11,273 bases of DNA, from contig CAJKOW010000055.1 of NCBI GenBank assembly GCA_905201685.1, positions 1-11,273 on the forward strand, read 5' to 3'. Position 1 is the first letter of the stretch. Each line of letters begins with the position of its first letter. The notes under the pieces were generated by a model, which was not told the DNA's origin, did no database searches, and saw only the letters and a list, made by a program, of their open reading frames with translations. The DNA is from an uncultured Bacteroides sp. (GTDB lineage Bacteria > Bacteroidota > Bacteroidia > Bacteroidales > Bacteroidaceae). The position numbers and the translations under genes were made by a program. Below are positions 7,272 through 11,273 of the stretch, piece by piece.

Positions 7272-7756
7272 AATCGTTTAAGTTTAGGTGAATATTCAGG
7301 TTTTATTTTCTCACTCATAAACTGTAGTGCAAAGGGAGTGCCAACAGAAACAGCGATTTGTGGCATACTGTATTTTGTCTGTTAATGTCTGTTTATGCTC
7401 TGTTGGACGATGCGGTTGTGTGTTTGTATGATAAAAATCCTTTTGGGTTGTTTCTTACAAGATAGGGGAATTGTTTGAAAACAGGCATTTTAGGCTCTTA
7501 TCTGGGCAGAAATGTTTTCTTTTTATTTCCATACCGCGTGTTCCAGTGCCGGATATGCAGTTCGGGCATCGCTTTCAGAAATGTTAGCCTGTACTTACGT
7601 TTGTTAGCAATATTGCTGCAAAAATCGGGCAGACGGTTGGCTGACTGGAAGTGGGGATATTGTAGAATCTGTGCTACAATGTTGGGGAATAATTACCCAT
7701 TTGGCGGTATCTTTCGCCTTGTTTCCCATCTTTCGGCTGAAAAAACTTCCGGTTTC
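7272..7756. other. Gene-free region upstream of the nrdDG promoter
   Basis: About 485 bases without a believable gene. Open frames exist (7475-7921 plus, 7604-7819 minus), but one runs through the nrdDG promoter and riboswitch and neither looks like a protein. The region contains three near-copies of a 10-base word (TGTCTGTTAA, TGTCTGTTTA, TGCTCTGTTG) at 7376-7405. It also has a second promoter-like match, TTTC-N19-TACGTTTG (7573-7603), a perfect 12-bp palindrome AGCAATATTGCT (7606-7617), and a 7-bp inverted repeat ATTGTAG/CTACAAT (7659-7680). These could be operators or part of a longer leader for nrdDG; nothing proves it. Confidence 0.5.
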
Positions 7757-7790
7757 TTTCTCTGCCTTTTTGTTTTTTCTGCTATATTTG
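7757..7790 (+). promoter_or_regulatory. Promoter of riboswitch-nrdD-nrdG
   Basis: TATATTTG (7783-7790) matches the -7 consensus TAnnTTTG exactly; a TTTC (7757-7760) lies 22 bp upstream as an imperfect -33 box. Initiation would fall near 7797, which is where the riboswitch begins. That agreement supports the call. Confidence 0.62.
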
Positions 7791-7795
7791 CCGCG

Positions 7796-7967
7796 AATTG
7801 GTTTCATGCGGATATTCATCTTCGTGAATTAAAAGGGAATCGGGTGAAAGTCCCGAACAGTCCCGCTGCTGTGAAGCTCCATTCAACGTTCCGACAATTA
7901 CTCTTGCCACTGGTCAACTGAACTGGGAAGGTGTCGGAGCGGGAGTCAGTCAGAAGACCTGCCATTT
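7796..7967 (+). promoter_or_regulatory. Cobalamin riboswitch (AdoCbl aptamer)
   Basis: The conserved core is plain: AAAAGGGAATCGGGTGAAAG, then TCCCGAACAGTCCCGCTGCT and GTGAAG, then GCCACTGG, then TGGGAAGGTG, and finally the B12 box AGTCAGTCAGAAGACCTGCC. P3 is CGGG/CCCG around TGAAAGT. A hairpin ATTCAT/GTGAAT precedes the core, and a short P1 forms between AATTGGT (7796-7802) and GCCATTT (7961-7967). This is the cobalamin family (Rfam RF00174 in established terms). Bound adenosylcobalamin normally lowers expression of the downstream genes. Exact ends are approximate. Confidence 0.95.
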
Positions 7968-8049
7968 TCATCAAAGGCCGTTTTTACTCGTGGGATAGAA
8001 AAGCGGTGCGAAAATATTCAGTAATTAAACTTTTTGTGGGAAAGGCATA

Positions 8050-8149
8050 CCTGAGGAAGAGGTGTGTCCGCAAAATGCCGGCTGTAGCCTTCGGGAAGCC
8101 ATATTGTGTGCGAACAGTGGTTTATTGGCCGGACAAAACAGGAAAAACA
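8050..8149 (+). promoter_or_regulatory. Possible riboswitch expression platform and nrdD RBS
   Basis: The ribosome binding site AGGA (8140-8143) lies six bases before the nrdD ATG. A foldback could hide it: CCTG (8050-8053) pairs with CAGG (8139-8142), and TGTCCG (8065-8070) with CGGACA (8130-8135). The enclosed segment contains a UUCG-capped hairpin flanked by GGCT/AGCC (8080-8100). No stem with a U-run is visible between aptamer and ATG. Control of translation is thus more likely than intrinsic termination, but the structure is inferred by eye. Confidence 0.35.
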
Positions 8150-10267
8150 ATGAAAACAGTGATGGAAACCAATAACTTTACTATTGTGAAGCGGGACGGA
8201 TCGGCCGACCGCTTCTCGCTCGACAAGATTATGAATGCCATTATCAAGGCATTCCGTTCGGTAAACGAGCCTGTCAGCCTGAGTAATGTTTCGAAAATCA
8301 TCAGCCGGCTCGACCTGTACGACGGCATCAAGGTGGAAGAGATTCAGAATCTGGTAGAGGAAGCCCTGATGCGCGAGGGGCATTATCGGGTGGCAAAGTC
8401 GTTCATGCTCTACCGGCAGCGCCATGCGGAGGACCGCGAAGTGATGGACGAACTGAAGTTCTTGTCTGACTATTGTGAGGCAACCAATGCCGCTACCGGT
8501 TCGAAGTACGATGCCAACGCCAATGTGGAGCATAAAAACATCGCCACGCTGATTGGCGAACTGCCCAAGTCGAACTTCATCCGCCTGAACCGCCGGTTGC
8601 TGACCGACCGGATGAAGAAAATGTATGGCAAGGAACTGGCGGACCAGTACCTTGACCTGCTGACTCACCACTTTATATATAAGAACGACGAGACGAGTCT
8701 GGCCAATTATTGTGCTTCCATCACGATGTACCCCTGGCTGACGGGCGGTACGAAGTCGATAGGCGGCAATTCGACGGCACCCACCAACCTGAAGTCGTTC
8801 TGCGGGGGCTTCGTCAACATGGTGTTCATGGTTTCGAGCATGTTGAGCGGAGCTTGTGCCACGCCCGAGTTTCTGATGTATCTCAACTATTTCATCGGGC
8901 TGGAGTACGGCCGTGAGTATTACAAGGAGCCGGAAAAGGTGGTGGACCTTTCGCTGAAGCAGCGTACGGTCGATAAAATCATTACCGATTGCTTCGAACA
9001 GATTGTCTATTCCATCAATCAGCCTACCGGAGCGCGCAACTATCAGGCTGTCTTCTGGAACATTTCGTACTACGACCGTTACTATTTCGAAAGCCTGTTC
9101 GGCGACTTCTTTTTCCCCGACGGCAGCAAGCCCGACTGGGAGGGGCTGAACTGGCTGCAAAAGCGGTTTATGAAATGGTTCAACCAGGAACGTACCAAAA
9201 CGGTGCTGACTTTTCCGGTCGAGACGGTGGCTCTGCTGAGCAAGGACGGCGATGTGATGGACCAGGAGTGGGGCGATTTTACAGCCGAAATGTATGCCGA
9301 GGGGCATTCCTTCTTTACTTATATGAGTAGCAGTGCCGACTCACTGTCCAGCTGCTGCCGCTTGCGCAACGAGATACAGGACAACGGTTTCAGTTACACC
9401 TTGGGAGCGGGTGGCGTATCGACCGGTTCGAAGAGTGTGCTGACGGTGAATATCAACCGCTGTGTGCAGTATGCCGTCAATCACCAGCTCGACTACAAAA
9501 CGTTTCTGATCGATGTCATCGACCTGTGCCACCGGGCGCAGCTGGCTTATAACGAGAATCTGAAAGCGTTGCACGAACATGGCATGTTGCCCCTGTTCGA
9601 TGCCGGCTACATCAATATGGGGCGGCAATACCTGACGATTGGCGTCAACGGTCTGGTTGAGGCTGCCGAGTTTATGGGAATCAAGATCAGCGACAATCCC
9701 GATTACCTGCGTTTTGTGCAGACCATTCTCGGACTGGTCGAAAAGAAGAACAAGGAGTATCAGACGAAGAATGTCCTGTTCAACTGCGAGATGATTCCGG
9801 CCGAAAATGTGGGTGTGAAGCACGCCAAGTGGGACTTGGAAGACGGCTATTTCGTACCCCGCAGCTGCTATAATAGCTATTTTTACGTGGTCGAGGACGA
9901 TTCGCTGAACATCATCGACAAGTTCAGGTTGCACGGCGCTCCCTACATCGAACACCTGACGGGCGGTTCGGCTCTGCATATGAACCTCGAAGAGTACCTT
10001 TCGCAGGCACAATACCGGAAGTTGCTGAAAGTGGCGGCGGAAGAAGGATGCAACTACTTTACCTTCAACATCCCCAATACAATCTGCAACGAGTGTGGCT
10101 ACATCGACAAGCGCTACCTGCGCGAGTGTCCCCATTGCCACTCCAGAAACGTAGACTACATGACGCGCATCATCGGCTATCTGAAGCGTGTCAGCAATTT
10201 CTCCGAGGCCCGTCAGCACGAAGCCGCCCAGCGCTACTATGCGGTGGCCGGCAACGAGTTAGATTGA
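8150..10267 (+). CDS. nrdD: Anaerobic (class III) ribonucleoside-triphosphate reductase
   Basis: Glycyl-radical enzyme that reduces ribonucleoside triphosphates to dNTPs without oxygen or B12. I choose ATG 8150 (MKTVMETNNFTIVKRDG, 705 aa) because AGGA precedes it at good spacing; the frame stays open to 7931, but that part is riboswitch leader. ATG 8162 is an alternative. Residues about 10-95 are an ATP-cone (FTIVKRDGSADRFS ... REGHYRVAKSFMLYRQRH), which sets overall activity by ATP/dATP. C188 (LANYCAS) and C402/C403 (SLSSCCRLRNE) are candidates for the active-site cysteines. Near the C-terminus are a zinc site, C646/C649 (CNEC) and C660/C663 (CPHC), then the radical glycine G676 in RIIGYL. 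All key parts are present. It is the first gene after the cobalamin riboswitch and is followed by nrdG after 31 bases. Confidence 0.96.
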   Translation: MKTVMETNNFTIVKRDGSADRFSLDKIMNAIIKAFRSVNEPVSLSNVSKIISRLDLYDGIKVEEIQNLVEEALMREGHYRVAKSFMLYRQRHAEDREVMDELKFLSDYCEATNAATGSKYDANANVEHKNIATLIGELPKSNFIRLNRRLLTDRMKKMYGKELADQYLDLLTHHFIYKNDETSLANYCASITMYPWLTGGTKSIGGNSTAPTNLKSFCGGFVNMVFMVSSMLSGACATPEFLMYLNYFIGLEYGREYYKEPEKVVDLSLKQRTVDKIITDCFEQIVYSINQPTGARNYQAVFWNISYYDRYYFESLFGDFFFPDGSKPDWEGLNWLQKRFMKWFNQERTKTVLTFPVETVALLSKDGDVMDQEWGDFTAEMYAEGHSFFTYMSSSADSLSSCCRLRNEIQDNGFSYTLGAGGVSTGSKSVLTVNINRCVQYAVNHQLDYKTFLIDVIDLCHRAQLAYNENLKALHEHGMLPLFDAGYINMGRQYLTIGVNGLVEAAEFMGIKISDNPDYLRFVQTILGLVEKKNKEYQTKNVLFNCEMIPAENVGVKHAKWDLEDGYFVPRSCYNSYFYVVEDDSLNIIDKFRLHGAPYIEHLTGGSALHMNLEEYLSQAQYRKLLKVAAEEGCNYFTFNIPNTICNECGYIDKRYLRECPHCHSRNVDYMTRIIGYLKRVSNFSEARQHEAAQRYYAVAGNELD

Positions 10268-10298
10268 AAGTTTTTAGTTTGTTGTTAATAAATAAGTT

Positions 10299-10781
10299 AT
10301 GCTTAAGTATGTCAATGCCGGCATCGTGTTTCAGGAAATTCCCGATGAAGTGACGCTGTCCATCAATCTGTCCAACTGTCCTTGCCGTTGTCCGGGTTGT
10401 CACAGTTCGTACTTGTGGGGCGATGTCGGCAAACCTCTGACTCCTGTGGCATTAGATGAGTTTCTTGCGAAATATGCTTCGGACATTACCTGTGTCTGTT
10501 TCATGGGAGGCGATTCCGATCCGGCTGCTGTCAACGGATTGGCGGGCTATCTGCGCCAACGCTATCCGCAGCTGAAGGTGGCCTGGTACAGCGGACGCAC
10601 CATCCTTTCACCAGCTATTTGCAGAAGCCGTTTCGACTATATCAAGATAGGTCCCTACATCCGGCATCTGGGAGGGTTGCGCCAACCTACCACCAATCAG
10701 CGCCTGTACAGGATAGGTACGGCCGACGAATTGATAGACATCACTTCCTGCTTCTGGAATCGCAACCGGCTCATCGGGTAA
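10299..10781 (+). CDS. nrdG: Radical-SAM activase of NrdD
   Basis: Small radical-SAM enzyme that uses a 4Fe-4S cluster and S-adenosylmethionine to create the glycyl radical on NrdD. The cluster motif CxxxCxxC is at C27, C31 and C34 in NCPCRCPGCHS; C29 is an additional cysteine inside it. MGGDSDP (residues 69-75) occupies the place of the usual GGEP, which contacts SAM. IKIGPY (115-120) and RLYRI near the end also fit the family. At 160 residues it is the normal NrdG length. The 31-base gap after nrdD and the lack of a promoter between them indicate a two-gene operon under the same B12 control. Confidence 0.94.
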   Translation: MLKYVNAGIVFQEIPDEVTLSINLSNCPCRCPGCHSSYLWGDVGKPLTPVALDEFLAKYASDITCVCFMGGDSDPAAVNGLAGYLRQRYPQLKVAWYSGRTILSPAICRSRFDYIKIGPYIRHLGGLRQPTTNQRLYRIGTADELIDITSCFWNRNRLIG

Positions 10782-10798
10782 TTCTTCTCCATTTTTTT

Positions 10799-10842
10799 CC
10801 CAGTTAGGCAATAATTTTTTCCTAACTGGGCAATATTTTTTT
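10799..10842 (+). terminator. Terminator of nrdDG with duplicated right arm
   Basis: CCCAGTTAGG (10799-10808) pairs with CCTAACTGGG (10821-10830) around a 12-nt loop, followed by CAATATTTTTTT. A second identical right arm (10843-10852) follows, and using it extends the stem to 16 bp, because TTTTTT before the left arm pairs with AAAAAA after the second right arm. The position 17 bases after nrdG fits a terminator; the second arm offers an alternative fold. It could also work for leftward transcripts. Confidence 0.7.
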
Positions 10843-10941
10843 CCTAACTGGGAAAAAATCCGGCGGCAGTTGCTGTGTGGAATACTCGCGAGCGATGCTT
10901 GCACGGCTCGTGAGAAACACTTGTGTGGCTCGTGAGCGACA

Positions 10942-10967
10942 CTTGCACGGCTCGCGAGCCATGCAAG
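10942..10967. repeat. 26-bp near-perfect palindrome in the array
   Basis: CTTGCACGGCTCG (10942-10954) and CGAGCCATGCAAG (10955-10967) are inverted copies differing at one paired position. The inner GGCTCGCGAGCC is a perfect 12-bp palindrome. It spans the junction of units 3 and 4 and could form a hairpin or bind a dimeric protein. Confidence 0.7.
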
Positions 10968-11126
10968 CAATACTCGTGGGAGTTGCAAGCAAAACTCGGG
11001 GCAATTACTTGTGAAACCCGAGGCAATTGTTTGCAAAACTCGTGGACTTTGCAGGCAAAACCCGCCGGCATTGCTTTCAAATCTCGCCGATATTGTTTGT
11101 TATACCCGGCAGCATTGCTTGTTGTG

Positions 11127-11273
11127 CCAGCTAGCTATCAATGTTACGCTGCTAAAGTAGGTTATTACGGACACCATGTGGGACTTTAGTGGGTGAAAGA
11201 TGGATACGCGGACTAAGCGGAATTCTAAGACCTGCACAAGTTTTTGCACAAGTAAATTCTGTTAAATAAGTTA
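11127..11273. other. Non-coding tail to the window edge
   Basis: No gene is visible. It holds a 7-bp inverted repeat CTAAAGT (11152-11158) / ACTTTAG (11183-11189) with a 24-nt loop, and two copies of TGCACAAGT 12 bases apart (11233-11241 and 11245-11253). The end (GTTAAATAAGTTA) is AT-rich and may lead into the promoter of the next gene outside the window. Confidence 0.4.

Larger units (their letters stand above)
10799..11126. repeat. Degenerate 22-bp tandem repeat array
   Basis: Three AT-rich 22-bp units (10799, 10821, 10843; the first two agree at 17 of 22 positions) are followed by a 20-base transition and then 11 GC-richer units. Those start at 10885, 10907, 10929, 10951, 10973, 10995, 11017, 11039, 11061, 11083 and 11105. 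All 11 are exactly 22 bp, begin CTCG or CCCG, and mostly carry a TTGC/TTGCAA-like core at positions 12-19, but otherwise vary strongly. The period is not a multiple of three and all three minus-strand frames stay open, so open frames here have no coding meaning. No spacer-repeat pattern exists, so it is not CRISPR. Bacteroidetes relatives are known to carry short tandem-repeat elements (BrickBuilt in Porphyromonas, about 23 bp), but I see no sequence link. Function unknown. Confidence 0.8.

Noticed and set aside
7604..7819. 71-codon lysine-rich minus-strand frame
   Set aside because: It is the complement of the T-rich nrdDG promoter region and riboswitch start; the lysine content comes from base composition.
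7475..7921. 148-codon open frame upstream of nrdD
   Set aside because: It runs through the nrdDG promoter and half of the cobalamin riboswitch, whose RNA motifs explain the sequence, and it shows no protein-like domain or ribosome site.
7931..8149. N-terminal extension of NrdD by 73 codons
   Set aside because: It starts inside the riboswitch aptamer. The family N-terminus (ATP-cone) and an AGGA ribosome site support the start at 8150.
8018..10219. Long minus-strand open frames opposite nrdD (429 and 292 codons)
   Set aside because: They are antisense shadows of nrdD, caused by its codon usage; the translations match no motif, and nrdD is unambiguous.
10608..11080. Several overlapping minus-strand open frames through the repeat array
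   Set aside because: All three frames are open because a 22-bp repeat without stop words cycles through the frames. The proteins are the same repeat read in shifted frames and overlap nrdG.
10885..11126. CRISPR array
   Set aside because: Units are directly abutting 22-bp degenerate copies with no constant repeat and no unique spacers, and no cas gene is nearby.

Overview
The window looks like chromosomal DNA of an anaerobic gut Bacteroidales, most likely Bacteroidaceae (Bacteroides or Phocaeicola). The evidence is the gene content (gdhA, a fused malic enzyme, metY, class III ribonucleotide reductase), the AT-rich intergenic DNA, the weak Shine-Dalgarno signals, and several matches to the Bacteroidetes -7 promoter box TAnnTTTG. 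I see no transposase, integrase, tRNA, rRNA or true CRISPR.

Left part (1-5800) is read leftwards. Bases 1-263 hold no gene, only a stem-loop at 111-155. A strong intrinsic terminator (264-298) closes the gdhA unit (glutamate dehydrogenase), which has its own promoter near 1778-1808. To its right is a probable operon transcribed metY (O-acetylhomoserine sulfhydrylase), then maeB (malic enzyme fused to a phosphotransacetylase-like domain), then a 58-codon gene for a two-helix membrane protein whose start overlaps the maeB stop as ATGA. It ends at a terminator at 1814-1862. These genes join ammonium assimilation, reduced-nicotinamide supply and sulfur assimilation into methionine/homocysteine.

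Centre (5770-7300). metY and a secreted Amidase_3 cell-wall hydrolase diverge from a very short intergenic region in which their -7 boxes lie 12 bp apart. The amidase converges with a small secreted protein that is possibly PepSY-like.

Right part (7272-11273) is read rightwards. About 500 bp of gene-free DNA leads to a TAnnTTTG promoter, and a clear cobalamin riboswitch begins almost at its expected transcription start. It leads nrdD and nrdG, the oxygen-sensitive, B12-independent ribonucleotide reductase and its radical-SAM activase. This predicts that B12 turns down the class III enzyme, and that the genome also carries a B12-dependent class II enzyme.

The most unusual object follows nrdG. 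It is a degenerate tandem array with an almost exact 22-bp period from 10799 to 11126. Its AT-rich first units form the nrdDG terminator. The following 11 units differ widely in sequence yet each is exactly 22 bp, and C1, C3 and G4 never change. The array contains a 26-bp near-perfect palindrome. I cannot assign it a function.
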